Positions 26,118-35,057 of a stretch of DNA of 47,197 nucleotides are shown piece by piece; position 1 is the stretch's first letter; each line of letters opens with the position of its first letter. The notes below the pieces were generated by a model. The model saw only the letters and a list, made by a program, of their open reading frames with translations, ran no database searches and was not told where the DNA came from. The stretch comes from Oricola nitratireducens. GTDB taxonomy: Bacteria; Pseudomonadota; Alphaproteobacteria; Rhizobiales; Rhizobiaceae. Both the position numbers and the translations under genes were made by a program. Location of the stretch: assembly GCF_014904745.1 (NCBI RefSeq), contig NZ_JACZCS010000013.1, positions 1 through 47,197 of the forward strand, in the 5' to 3' direction.

Positions 26118-27485
26118 TCAAGCCCTGATGATCCGTTCGATTTCCAGACCGTGGGCCAACAGGAAATCGTCCGCACCGCACGGCGCGGAAAACAGGATAC
26201 TTGTCGGCAATCCCTTCTCGTCGCAGCCGCTCGGCAACGCAAGCCCGCACAGGTTGAGTATGTTTCCCAGCACCGTGTTTCGCAGAACCAGCGAGTTCAC
26301 CGCCATGAACAGTTCGTCGTCGGCCTCGAGCGGCGCGATTTCCGGCGCGACAATCGGTGTCGTCGGCATTGCCAGCACCGCACCCGCCAATCGCGCATGC
26401 ATCCGATCCATCAGTTCCGCCCGCATCCATTGGACCGTCAGCAGGTCGTGGGCGCTCATTTGCTTGCCGCCCAGAATGCGGCGCACCACGCGGCGATCGA
26501 GCCTGCCGACCAGGTCGCTTTCGATGATGTCATGATATTCGTGATAGGCCTCGGCGGCGGTAATCGAGCCATGACGCTCGCCGATTTCCAGTATCCGGTC
26601 GAGGCACTCGAACGGTTCCCGCTCGACACGCGCGCCGGCATCGGCGAGCCTGGCAACAGCCGCCTCGAAATTGGCGAGGACGGCCTCTTCCGCGTCGTCC
26701 ATGACGACATTGGTCGGCACCAGGACGCGAAGCCCGCGAACGGATCGCGCGGGAAGCGGAACCGTATTTTCGCCCCGCATCAGTTGCGCCACGTGTACGC
26801 AGTCTGCCACGGAACGCCCAAGCGGCCCGATAGTGTCCAGTGTCCGCGACAACGGGAAGACGCCTGTCTTGTCGATCCGTCCCTCGCTCGCCTTGTAGCC
26901 GACGATGCCGTTGAACGAGGCCGGAACCCGGATCGACCCGCCGGTGTCCGACCCGATGGCGCATGGCGCAAGACCCGCGGCGACCGCGACGCCGGACCCC
27001 GAGGAAGAACCGCCGGGAGAGCGATGAACCGTCTTGTCGTTCGGATTGCGCGGCGTCCCGAAATGGGGATTGCACCCCAGACCGGAATAGGCGAATTCCG
27101 TCATGTTGAGCTTGCCGAGCGTTACCATTCCGCCTTGCGAAAGGCGCGCCGCGCAATGGCTGTCTTGCTGCTTGACCGGAGTTTCGGCAAGCAGGGCGGA
27201 AGCGGCTGTCGTGCGCGTGCCGGCAACGTCGACAACATCCTTGAATGCGACGGGAACGCCATCGAGAAGCGATGCGGGCGAGCCCGCGGCAAGACGCGCC
27301 TTCGCCGCCGCCGCTTCGTCGAGCGCGCGCCGCCGGGTAATCGTCAGGAAAACATGCTGGTCGGGATGATGTTGCACACGGTCAAGCAGGCATTCGGTCA
27401 ATTCGACCGGGCAGGCCCCACCGTCCCTGAGAACGGTGCCGATCTCCGCGGCGCACAAGTCCGCAATCCGGTCGATATTTTCCAC
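26118..27485 (-). CDS. Amidase (amidase-signature family), first copy
   Basis: Amidase-signature hydrolase (about 455 residues) with a Ser-cisSer-Lys triad: Lys in VPVAFKDVVD, cis-Ser in SPGGSSSGSGVAVAAG, and Ser in GSDTGGSIRVPASF. It cuts linear amides or half-amides of dicarboxylic acids. The start is uncertain: a GTG at 27485 with GGAG 6 bases upstream fits the family start, while the frame stays open to 27578. Closely similar to the second amidase at 33649 (shared LNxTEFAYSGLG-NPH-GTP and LGGKxMSAH segments), so they are paralogues. Ten bases before the MaoC gene. Likely role: release ammonia from an amide intermediate before CoA activation. Confidence 0.88.
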   Translation of the reverse strand: MENIDRIADLCAAEIGTVLRDGGACPVELTECLLDRVQHHPDQHVFLTITRRRALDEAAAAKARLAAGSPASLLDGVPVAFKDVVDVAGTRTTAASALLAETPVKQQDSHCAARLSQGGMVTLGKLNMTEFAYSGLGCNPHFGTPRNPNDKTVHRSPGGSSSGSGVAVAAGLAPCAIGSDTGGSIRVPASFNGIVGYKASEGRIDKTGVFPLSRTLDTIGPLGRSVADCVHVAQLMRGENTVPLPARSVRGLRVLVPTNVVMDDAEEAVLANFEAAVARLADAGARVEREPFECLDRILEIGERHGSITAAEAYHEYHDIIESDLVGRLDRRVVRRILGGKQMSAHDLLTVQWMRAELMDRMHARLAGAVLAMPTTPIVAPEIAPLEADDELFMAVNSLVLRNTVLGNILNLCGLALPSGCDEKGLPTSILFSAPCGADDFLLAHGLEIERIIRA

Positions 27486-27622
27486 CAAACACTCCAATTT
27501 CCTGCGGCATGGAAATCCGATGGCCCCGATATGGCGCGCGCCATCGCTCATCCGCGGGGGCTTCCCCGTGGCCTGCACCGAAAATCCGGCCTGATTGCCT
27601 GAAGTCCGCGTTGCGAGCGGAA

Positions 27623-27639
27623 CGGGATCAACTATCCCG
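27623..27639 (-). terminator. Small hairpin after hyuB
   Basis: CGGGAT / ATCCCG arms with a 5-base loop lie in the 192-base gap between hyuB and the amidase. There is no U-tract. It is a possible processing or attenuation site only; nothing else is recognised in 27486-27677. Confidence 0.3.
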
Positions 27640-27677
27640 AACGTACCGTCATGTCAGAACCTCCTCGCGTCCCGCCG

Positions 27678-29453
27678 TCACCGGGCGGCCGACATCTCGG
27701 ACCTGAGCTTGCTGGTCGCCTCGTCGTTCAGTCCCCATCCGTACCCGTCATCCACTTCGCGCAGCACCACGCCATAGTCGTCGCGCGCGTGCTCCGGAGT
27801 AATGAACCCGTCCAGCACGTCATCGAGAACCTTGGCCGGATCGCGTTCGAGCGGATCGCCGTAACCACCGCCCGACGGCGAGAAGTAGGAAACCACGTCA
27901 CCCTCTTCGGCGCGCATTCCGGAGAACTTGGAATACTCGCTGCGGGTCTTGCCGGTGTGGACGTTGTGGATCTCCAGCTTGCCGACGGCGCCTTGCTTGC
28001 CGCCGAACACGCCCCAGGGTGCATCCAGGTGACGGTCGGATTCATGCGTCATGAAGCCGGGCGTCAGGTAGCGCTGCGATTTCACCACGCCCGCGCCGCC
28101 GCGAAACTTGCCCGCGCCAGGGGGCACGTCGTCGCGCACCTCGTAGCGGTCGCAGATCAGCGGCAAGTGCATGCCGAGATCCTCGAGCGGGTTGTTGCGC
28201 GTGTTGCGCATCAGCTCTTCCACCGTGTCCGGCCCGTCCGAGGTGGCACGTCCGCCCATCGCCGCCTCATTCACCTCCAGGAACACCCAGTAGTCGCCAT
28301 CGGGCTTGACCCCGGAATAGGCGGCGAAGGACAGGGTCGCGGCGTTGCCGGCGGTGCAGCGGTCGGGCAGCACCGGCGCGAGCGCCTTGATCACCAGGTC
28401 GGCCATGCGCTGGATCTGGCAGAACCGCGCTTCGGACGCCGCCGGAGCGATCGGGTTGAAGATACTGCCCTTGGGCGCAATCACGCTGATCGGCCGGAAC
28501 GATCCTTCATTCGCCGGAATGTCGTCGGTCGAGGTGTAGGTGTCCAGCAGCAGCGCCCGGAACACGAAGAACGCCGCCACCTTCGTCGAGCCGTCGAAAG
28601 GCACGTTGAAGGCGGTCGGCACCTGCGGCGAAGAGCCGGTCAGGTCGACCTCGACGCTGTCGCCCTTGATCCGGACGCAGACCTTGATCGGCAGCGTCTT
28701 GTCGCGGTTGCGCCCGTCATCGTCGAGGAAGCCTTCGGCGAAATATTCGCCATCGGGGATCTTCTCGATCTCGGCGCGCATCCGGCGCTCGGTGTAATCC
28801 ATCAGCTGCCGGGTGGCCTGCAGCACGGTCGCCTTGCCGTATTTGGCCATCAGCTCCTCGAAGCGGCGCACGCCCAGTTCGGCCGAGGCGATCTGGGCCT
28901 CGAGATCGCCCATCACCAGCCCCGGCACGCGCGTGTTGTCGTGGATGTATTTCCACATCGACTCGCTGCGAACGCCTTCGTCGTAGAGCTTCACCGCATC
29001 CAGGATCATGCCCTCGGCCCACATGTCGGGCACGTCGATGATCAGGCCGGGCGTCGCCGCACCGATATCGACATGGTGCGCGGTGTTGGCCGAGAAGCCC
29101 ACCAACTCGCCCTCGAAGAAGACCGGCATCACCACCGCGATGTCGGGCGTGTGCGAACAGCCCTTGTAGGGGTGGTTGTGCAACACGCAATCGCCGGGCT
29201 TCCATTCCTCCAGCGGGATGGTCTGGGCGATGCCGCGCAGGTAGCCCGGCAGCGAACCGATATGCATCGGGGTCGAGTCGGATTCGCACAACGTGTTGTA
29301 GTCGGTGTCGAACAGTCCGGCGCCGAGATCCTGGCTTTCGCGGATAATCGACGAATAGCTCATGCGATACAGTACGTTGCCCATCTGCTCGGCGATGGCA
29401 TGCAGCGCGCCGCCAACGACCTGCAGGGTGATCGGATCAAGTTCTTTGGTCAT
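27678..29453 (-). CDS. hyuB: Hydantoinase/oxoprolinase subunit HyuB (N-methylhydantoinase B type)
   Basis: B subunit (591 residues) of an ATP-dependent hydantoinase/oxoprolinase/acetone-carboxylase-type enzyme. Typical segments: QVVGGALHAIAEQMGNVLYR, MSYSSIIRESQDLGAGLFD, MHIGSLPGYLRG, HNHPYKGCSHTPDIAVVMPV and SANTAHHVDIGAATPG near the N-terminus, and SGGGYGDPLERDP near the C-terminus. It would open a cyclic amide ring (hydantoin, oxoproline or similar) at the cost of ATP with HyuA, or carboxylate a ketone. The ATG at 29453 follows hyuA by 11 bases, and the ribosome site GAGGG overlaps the hyuA stop. The frame continues far upstream inside hyuA without homology. Confidence 0.9.
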   Translation of the reverse strand: MTKELDPITLQVVGGALHAIAEQMGNVLYRMSYSSIIRESQDLGAGLFDTDYNTLCESDSTPMHIGSLPGYLRGIAQTIPLEEWKPGDCVLHNHPYKGCSHTPDIAVVMPVFFEGELVGFSANTAHHVDIGAATPGLIIDVPDMWAEGMILDAVKLYDEGVRSESMWKYIHDNTRVPGLVMGDLEAQIASAELGVRRFEELMAKYGKATVLQATRQLMDYTERRMRAEIEKIPDGEYFAEGFLDDDGRNRDKTLPIKVCVRIKGDSVEVDLTGSSPQVPTAFNVPFDGSTKVAAFFVFRALLLDTYTSTDDIPANEGSFRPISVIAPKGSIFNPIAPAASEARFCQIQRMADLVIKALAPVLPDRCTAGNAATLSFAAYSGVKPDGDYWVFLEVNEAAMGGRATSDGPDTVEELMRNTRNNPLEDLGMHLPLICDRYEVRDDVPPGAGKFRGGAGVVKSQRYLTPGFMTHESDRHLDAPWGVFGGKQGAVGKLEIHNVHTGKTRSEYSKFSGMRAEEGDVVSYFSPSGGGYGDPLERDPAKVLDDVLDGFITPEHARDDYGVVLREVDDGYGWGLNDEATSKLRSEMSAAR

Positions 29454-29464
29454 GTCTGTATCCC

Positions 29465-31558
29465 TCAGGTCCGTTCGATGTGGATGTCGCCATGGCCCAG
29501 CACCGTCGCAACGAAGCCCGGCGGCACGATCGTCGTCGAGTTGTGCTGGGTGATGATTGCCGGGCCCGTCACGCGATCGTCGGCGAGAAGCCTGGTGCGG
29601 TCGTAGCGTGGTGTCGGAGTGGCGAGACCGTCGTCGAAAATGGTGTCGCGGGTGTAGAGATGCGCCTCTTCCGGGTTGTGCCGCCCGCCATGGTCGAGAT
29701 CGGGCAGCCGCAACTGATCGACCTGGGCCGAGGCGATCACCCGCAGGGTCACGCCCTCGGTAATCTGGTCGCGGAAGGCGTGGCCGTAGGTTTCCTTGTG
29801 CGCATCGAAGAACGAGTCGATCACCGCGTGCTTGTTCTCCTGGGTCAGCGCCGCGGCCGGCATCTCGGCGCGCAACTCGAACCCCTGGCCGAGATAGCGG
29901 CATTCCATGATCTTCTGGAACCGGCGCGCCTCTGTCGGGATGCGGTCGGCCTCAAGCTGGGCATTGGCCTCGGCGATCAGTTCGTCAGCAATTTCGTTGA
30001 TCCGGGCCAGCGCCGCGTCATCGGCATCGTCCAGCGTCTTCAGTACCGAACGGGTGTATTCGTATTTCAAATCGGTCACCAGCAGGCCCATCGCGGCAGT
30101 GATCCCGGGCTGCAGCGGCGAAATCGCGTCCTTGGCCTGCACCATTTCGGCCAGCGCCACCACGTGCAGCGGCCCTGCCCCGCCAAAGCCCATCAGCGAG
30201 AAGCCGCGCGGGTCGATACCCTTGGCCACCGAGTTGCCGTTGATAGCCAGCGCCATGTTGTTGTTGATGATCTTGAGAATCCCCAGCGCGGCATCTGTCA
30301 CGCTCAGGCCCAGCGGATCGGCTATGTGTTCCCTGATCGCCTCCTCGGCCAGCGCCTTGTCGATCGACAGGTCGCCGCCGAGGAAGCGTTCGGGGTCAAG
30401 CCGCCCCAGCGCCACCTGCGCGTCGGTCACGGTGGGCTCGGTGCCGCCGCGGCCATAACAGGCCGGCCCCGGCACCGCGCCCGCCGAACGCGGCCCGACA
30501 CGGAAGGCGCCGCCCTCGTCCACATAGGCGATCGAACCGCCGCCGGCGCCGATCGCGTCGATATCGATCATCGGCGCCAGCACGGGCAGATCGGCGACAA
30601 GCGTGTCGCGCGGGTTCTTGATCCGCAACTCGCCATTCTGGATCACCGAAATGTCGGCCGAGGTGCCGCCGATATCGATGGTGATGACATTGGCGCTGTC
30701 ACAGTGATGGCCGGTCCAGCGGCCGCCGATCACGCCTCCGGCCGGGCCGGAGAGCAGCAGGCCGATCGGCCGGGCCGCCGACTGGTCGATCGTGGAGATG
30801 CCTCCATTCGACTGCATGATGCGCACTGTGGCGCCGATCCCGTTCTCCTTTAGCCTGCTTTCCAGGCGGCGCAGATACAGCGCCGTCTTGGGGCCGACAT
30901 AGGCGTTCATCGCGGTCGAGCTGAAGCGCTCGTATTCGCGGATCACATTCACCACGTCGGACGAAGCGCAAACGAAAGCATCGGGCATCACCTCCCGCAC
31001 GATCTCGGCGGCGCGCTTTTCATGCGCATCATTGAGAAAGGAGAACAGGAAACCGATAATCACCGCGTCCAGTCCGCGCTTTTTGAACAGTTCGGCGGCG
31101 GCACGCACCTCGTCCTCGTCCAGCGGCACCTCGATCTCGCCAGTGGGCGGCGACAGCCGCTCGGTGATCGGCACCCGGTTGCGACGCTTGACCAGCGGTT
31201 TCGACTGCCAGGGTATGTCGAACTGCAGCGAGAAATTGTGCGGCCGCTTGTGCCGCGCCATATGCAGGATATCGCGAAAGCCGCGCGTGGTGAGCATGCC
31301 CACCTCGGCGCCATTGCGCTCAATGACCATGTTCGTGGCCACCGTGGTGCCGTGAAACAGCACGTCGATGTCACCGGGCGCCACGCCAGCCTGTTCGCAC
31401 ACTTGCAGAACACCCGCGACCACGCCCTCTGACTGGTCATGCGGGGTGGAGGGAACCTTGGTCACGACCACTTGCTGGTCGTCTTCCCCTGCGACGCGCG
31501 TGCGTTCCAGCACGATGTCGGTAAATGTGCCGCCCACGTCTACGCCAACTCGTATCAT
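29465..31558 (-). CDS. hyuA: Hydantoinase/oxoprolinase subunit HyuA (N-methylhydantoinase A type)
   Basis: A subunit (697 residues), the actin-fold ATPase partner of HyuB. It starts MIRVGVDVGGTFTDIVLE, the phosphate-binding strand of the family, and has GTTVATNMVIERNGAEVGML, SNGGISTIDQSAARPIGLLL, SGPAGGVIGG and ITIDIGGTSADIS. The C-terminal half has the hydantoinase A region with MGFGGAGPLHVVALAE. A strong AGGAGG site 6 bases before the ATG at 31558 sets the start. It is the first gene of the minus-strand catabolic unit and divergent from lysR, which probably regulates it. Known members cleave hydantoins or 5-oxoproline, or carboxylate acetone; substrate here is open. Confidence 0.9.
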   Translation of the reverse strand: MIRVGVDVGGTFTDIVLERTRVAGEDDQQVVVTKVPSTPHDQSEGVVAGVLQVCEQAGVAPGDIDVLFHGTTVATNMVIERNGAEVGMLTTRGFRDILHMARHKRPHNFSLQFDIPWQSKPLVKRRNRVPITERLSPPTGEIEVPLDEDEVRAAAELFKKRGLDAVIIGFLFSFLNDAHEKRAAEIVREVMPDAFVCASSDVVNVIREYERFSSTAMNAYVGPKTALYLRRLESRLKENGIGATVRIMQSNGGISTIDQSAARPIGLLLSGPAGGVIGGRWTGHHCDSANVITIDIGGTSADISVIQNGELRIKNPRDTLVADLPVLAPMIDIDAIGAGGGSIAYVDEGGAFRVGPRSAGAVPGPACYGRGGTEPTVTDAQVALGRLDPERFLGGDLSIDKALAEEAIREHIADPLGLSVTDAALGILKIINNNMALAINGNSVAKGIDPRGFSLMGFGGAGPLHVVALAEMVQAKDAISPLQPGITAAMGLLVTDLKYEYTRSVLKTLDDADDAALARINEIADELIAEANAQLEADRIPTEARRFQKIMECRYLGQGFELRAEMPAAALTQENKHAVIDSFFDAHKETYGHAFRDQITEGVTLRVIASAQVDQLRLPDLDHGGRHNPEEAHLYTRDTIFDDGLATPTPRYDRTRLLADDRVTGPAIITQHNSTTIVPPGFVATVLGHGDIHIERT

Positions 31559-31691
31559 AATGCCTCCTGCAGTGCCGATCGCGCCCGCGAAATCGGGCCA
31601 AACTGATGACACGGAAAACACAATTCAAACGGATCCCGTTGGCGCCCCGCCGACCGCTCGATGCGCGGTGCGGTTGTCCGAGGCTGCCGGA

Positions 31692-31812
31692 ATTGATACC
31701 GGCTGAGAATTTTTCTCTCGTTCGAGTTTTCCGTGCCGATATTGATTAAATCATTGATTTGCGCTATTAAAAATAATTATTGGCCGATTATTGATACAGA
31801 AAACATATCAAT
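31692..31812. promoter_or_regulatory. AT-rich operator region with ATTGAT repeats between hyuA and lysR
   Basis: The 232-base divergent gap is strikingly AT-rich at its lysR end. A perfect inverted repeat with ATTGATA / TATCAAT arms and a 9-base spacer (31790-31812) contains the T-N11-A pattern of LysR-type boxes (T31795, A31807). Further ATTGAT half-sites lie at 31692, 31741 and 31753, and an AAATCA-T-TGATTT dyad at 31748-31760. The main box overlaps the likely lysR start, suggesting autorepression along with activation of hyuA. Confidence 0.65.
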
Positions 31813-32717
31813 TGAAATACGACCTGAAACACCTGGCTGCCTTGGTCGCCGTGGGGGACGAACTCAACTTCCACAGAGCGGCGGAAAAACTCGGTATGGC
31901 CCAGCCCGCAGTCAGCCGGATGATCCGCGAACTGGAGCAGCGACTCGGCATCAAACTGATAGAGCGAACGACACGCCGCGTCTCGCTGACGGAGTCCGGG
32001 AGCTACCTACGCGAGGAGGCGCGCGCCATACTCACCCGGGTCGAACTGTCGGAGCGCACGGCCAAGTCATTCGCGTCGGGCACAAAGGCGATTCTGCGCC
32101 TCGCCTACATGAACCTGGCGGGTCATGCGCTGGTTCCCGACATCGTAAGCGGCTTCCGCCGCGACAATCCGGACATACGCTGCGAGATGACCTATCTGAC
32201 CTCGCCGCTCCAGCGCGATGCGGTCCTCAAGAACGAGATCGATGTTGGCTTCATTGTCGGCCCCTTTCAGAGTGCCGAAATCGATTCCAAGCCCGTCGCC
32301 CGTCATCCGCTGGTTGCCCTCTTGCCCGCGGAACACCCGCTTGGCGGGAAGGAGGTCGTCACGGTCCGAGATCTCGCCGACGAACCCCTCGTTCTCGGAA
32401 CGACGGAAGAATGGCCGACCTTGCGGCAGATCATCGTCAACGTGTTCCAAAGCGACGGGAAAATGCCGACCATCGCCCAGGAAGCATCCAGCCTGACCGG
32501 CATACTGGGACTGGTTACAGCCGGCGTCGGGCCAACGATCTTCTGCGGCGTTCCGCGGTTTTGCTCGGAGCCGACGATCCTTGCGCGACGCATTGCTACA
32601 GAGCAGCACGCCTACGTGGAAACGCACATGATCTGGAAAAAAAACCGCCTCAGCATTCCGCTGAAAAGATTCATCCGCAAGGCCGATGAGGTTTCCGCGG
32701 CCTATCTGGCCGACTGA
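31791..32717 (+). CDS. LysR-family transcriptional regulator
   Basis: LysR-type regulator of about 300 residues. The winged helix occupies the first 65 or so residues (LKHLAALVAVGDELNFHRAA, EKLGMAQPAVSRMIRELEQR, LIERTTRRVSLTESG), followed by a linker helix and the effector-binding domain (for example VGFIVGPFQSAEIDSKPVAR). No ATG lies before the DNA-binding domain: the only starts are TTG at 31791 or TTG at 31812, and neither has a clear ribosome site, so expression may be low by design. Divergent from hyuA and followed by the lyase gene, it is the likely regulator of the catabolic block, sensing one of its intermediates. Confidence 0.88.
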   Translation: MIQKTYQLKYDLKHLAALVAVGDELNFHRAAEKLGMAQPAVSRMIRELEQRLGIKLIERTTRRVSLTESGSYLREEARAILTRVELSERTAKSFASGTKAILRLAYMNLAGHALVPDIVSGFRRDNPDIRCEMTYLTSPLQRDAVLKNEIDVGFIVGPFQSAEIDSKPVARHPLVALLPAEHPLGGKEVVTVRDLADEPLVLGTTEEWPTLRQIIVNVFQSDGKMPTIAQEASSLTGILGLVTAGVGPTIFCGVPRFCSEPTILARRIATEQHAYVETHMIWKKNRLSIPLKRFIRKADEVSAAYLAD

Positions 32718-32810
32718 TGTATCGCCGCCGACATGGACCGTCCGGCCCGGTGAAATTTACTGGCCGATATGGAAAATGCCCGAAGCCTTTGCCCTGATGA
32801 AAGCTCGCAA

Positions 32811-33617
32811 ATGAAGTTTGCCCCACCGGTTTGCCCGTTGTTCGTCCCCGCTTCTCGGCCCGATCGATTTGAAAAAGCCGCATCGAGTGGCGCCGACGCA
32901 ATCGTCATCGACCTGGAAGATGCGGTCGCTCCCGGCGACAAGGCTGCCGCGCGCATGGCTGCGCAAAGCCACGGCATCGCCGGCCTGCCTGTCTATGTCC
33001 GAATCAACGGGGCCGATACGCCATGGCACGATGACGACCTGCAAGCCCTGAATAATACCGCGCTCGCCGGCATCGTTCTGCCCAAGGCTGACGAACCGGA
33101 TGTCGTGGCGCGTCTTCGCAAAATGCTCGACCGGGATATCCCGGTTTTGCCGCTGATCGAATCCGCGCGCGGAATGGAAGCCCGGCAGGCGCTGCTGTCT
33201 GCCGAAGGCGTTCTTTGCGCGATCTTCGGCTCGCTGGACTATGCGCTCGATATGGGCTGCGTCGCCGAGTGGCAGCCATTGTTGCCTGCCAGAATGTCCC
33301 TGGTCCAGACCTCGCGAAGTCTGGGACTGCCGGCGCCGATCGATGGTGTCACGACAAATGTGAAGGATCTGACACAAACCCGAACCGAAGCCGCGCTCGC
33401 GCGCGACCATGGTTTCGGCGGCAAACTTGCCATCCATCCTGCGCAGGTCGAGCCGATCCTCGACGCTTTCCGCCCCGGACAAGAGCAGGTGGCATGGGCG
33501 AGACGCGTGCTGGAAGCGGCAGGTTCTGGCGATGCCGCTGTTTACATTGTCGATGGCGCGATGGTGGACGCACCCGTCATCAAGAAAGCACGGGATATCC
33601 TGCGACGGTCAAAATAG
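32811..33617 (+). CDS. HpcH/HpaI-CitE family lyase (citramalyl/malyl-CoA lyase-like)
   Basis: TIM-barrel CoA-ester lyase of 268 residues. Family features: LFVPASRPDRFEKAASSGAD at the start, VIDLEDAVAPGDKAAAR, the Arg in YVRINGADTPWHDDD, the metal-binding Glu in LPLIESARGMEAR and the Asp in FGSLDYALDMG. It would cleave a 3-hydroxyacyl-CoA such as citramalyl-CoA into acetyl-CoA and a keto acid (pyruvate). The ATG at 32811 fits the family start; an ATG at 32769 in the same frame is possible. It is downstream of lysR on the same strand and completes the transferase-dehydrogenase-hydratase-lyase set on the other side of the divergent promoter. Confidence 0.88.
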   Translation: MKFAPPVCPLFVPASRPDRFEKAASSGADAIVIDLEDAVAPGDKAAARMAAQSHGIAGLPVYVRINGADTPWHDDDLQALNNTALAGIVLPKADEPDVVARLRKMLDRDIPVLPLIESARGMEARQALLSAEGVLCAIFGSLDYALDMGCVAEWQPLLPARMSLVQTSRSLGLPAPIDGVTTNVKDLTQTRTEAALARDHGFGGKLAIHPAQVEPILDAFRPGQEQVAWARRVLEAAGSGDAAVYIVDGAMVDAPVIKKARDILRRSK

Positions 33618-33648
33618 ACGCGCCGCGGCTTCGACCGCCCCGATGCCT

Positions 33649-35028
33649 TTAACGGTCAGATTGAAGCTCTTCGAATGCCGCCTGCACGGATAGTCCATAT
33701 CCGAGAACGAGATCGTCCTGATTGGCCGTGCCGGACAGCAGGAAACTCGTGGGCATGTTCGCCTCGCCCACTCCGTTCGGCATTGCCAGTCCTGGCAGGT
33801 CCAGGAAATTCCCCATCATGGTATTGCGCAGAGTCTTCAGATTGACGCGATGGAAAAGCGCCTTGTCCGCCTCCAGCGGGCCGATCTTGGGCGCGACATG
33901 CGGCACGGTCGGCATGGCAATCAAGGCTCCGTCGACCATCGAGGCGAGTTCGCGGATGAGCTGCAACCGCGCGCGCTGCAACGTTGCCAAAGCGTGGGCA
34001 GACATTCTCTTTCCACCCAAAATCCGGTCGACCACCCGGCTGTCCACGCGAGAGACGTCCGGCCCGTCCACAAGATCACAATGCTCGACATAGGCATCAA
34101 CCGCAGCGATCGAACCGAATTCTTCCGCCAGCTTCGCCGCTTGGGAGAACACCGGCACGGGGCCGGACCGAATCGTCGCGCCACGCGCCTCCAGGCAGGC
34201 CAGAGACGCCTCGAAATTCTTCATGACCTCCGGCTCGACATCGTCCAGCACCACGGACTCGGGCACGAAGATCGACAGTTCCCGCAAGGGGCGGCGCACA
34301 ACGGTTGCGGAGACCGCGCCGCGCAGAGCGGCGTCAAGAAGAATGCAGTCTTCCACGGACCGGGCGAGCGGGCCGACCGTATCGAGCGTCCGGGACAGGG
34401 GAAAGACGCCTTCGGAAGAGACGCGATCGATCGTCGGCTTGAAGCCGGTAATGCCGTTGAAGGCCGAAGGAATGCGGACGGACCCGCCCGTATCGGTACC
34501 GATGGCGCAAGGCGCCAGTCCGGAGGCGACAGCAACGCCGCATCCCGATGACGATCCGCCGGGTACGCGCGGCTCGTCCTTGCCGCGCGGATTGACCGGC
34601 GTGCCGTAATGCGGATTGAGGCCCAGCCCCGAATAGGCGAATTCGGTGAGATTGACCTTGCCGAGGCTGACCATGCCGGCGGCCGTCAGATTGGACGCGA
34701 CGGTCGCGTCCTCTGTTGCCGGCGGGGCGTCGCGATAGACGTCGGACCCGGCGGTCGTTGTAAGACCTTCGAGATCGAACAGATCCTTCCACGCGACGGG
34801 AACGCCATCCAGCGGCGAGAGCGGCCGGTTGGACGCAATACGCTTTTCCGCCGCCCGGGCTTCCTTCAGCGCCCGATCGGCGGTGATCGAGAGGAAGACC
34901 GGCGAAGTCTGGTTGCCAATCCCGTCGAGGAGATATTCCGCCAGCGCGACAGGGCTGATTTCACGCGCCTGCAGCGCGCGGCCTATGGAGGCAGCGGATC
35001 TTCCCGCTACGGATTCAGGATCTGACAT
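33649..35028 (-). CDS. Amidase (amidase-signature family), second copy
   Basis: Amidase-signature hydrolase (459 residues). Catalytic Lys in VPVAWKDLFDLEG, cis-Ser in VPGGSSSGCGVAVASG, Ser in GTDTGGSVRIPSAF. Paralogue of the amidase at 26118, sharing long blocks such as LTEFAYSGLG, NPHYGTP, FPLSRTLDT and RILGGKRMSAH. It is last in the ABC transporter unit, 29 bases after cobW, and convergent with the lyase gene (31-base gap). GAGGGG lies about 7 bases before the ATG. With the imidase-like gene upstream, half-amidase activity (removing the second nitrogen-bearing amide after ring opening) is a reasonable hypothesis. Confidence 0.9.
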   Translation of the reverse strand: MSDPESVAGRSAASIGRALQAREISPVALAEYLLDGIGNQTSPVFLSITADRALKEARAAEKRIASNRPLSPLDGVPVAWKDLFDLEGLTTTAGSDVYRDAPPATEDATVASNLTAAGMVSLGKVNLTEFAYSGLGLNPHYGTPVNPRGKDEPRVPGGSSSGCGVAVASGLAPCAIGTDTGGSVRIPSAFNGITGFKPTIDRVSSEGVFPLSRTLDTVGPLARSVEDCILLDAALRGAVSATVVRRPLRELSIFVPESVVLDDVEPEVMKNFEASLACLEARGATIRSGPVPVFSQAAKLAEEFGSIAAVDAYVEHCDLVDGPDVSRVDSRVVDRILGGKRMSAHALATLQRARLQLIRELASMVDGALIAMPTVPHVAPKIGPLEADKALFHRVNLKTLRNTMMGNFLDLPGLAMPNGVGEANMPTSFLLSGTANQDDLVLGYGLSVQAAFEELQSDR

Positions 35029-35057
35029 CGTTTCCCCCTCGTTTCAGTCCGGCCCGG

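Noticed and set aside
25311-27602. 763-codon plus-strand frame opposite the MaoC and amidase genes
   Set aside because: No recognisable domain; antisense to two genes with clear catalytic motifs.
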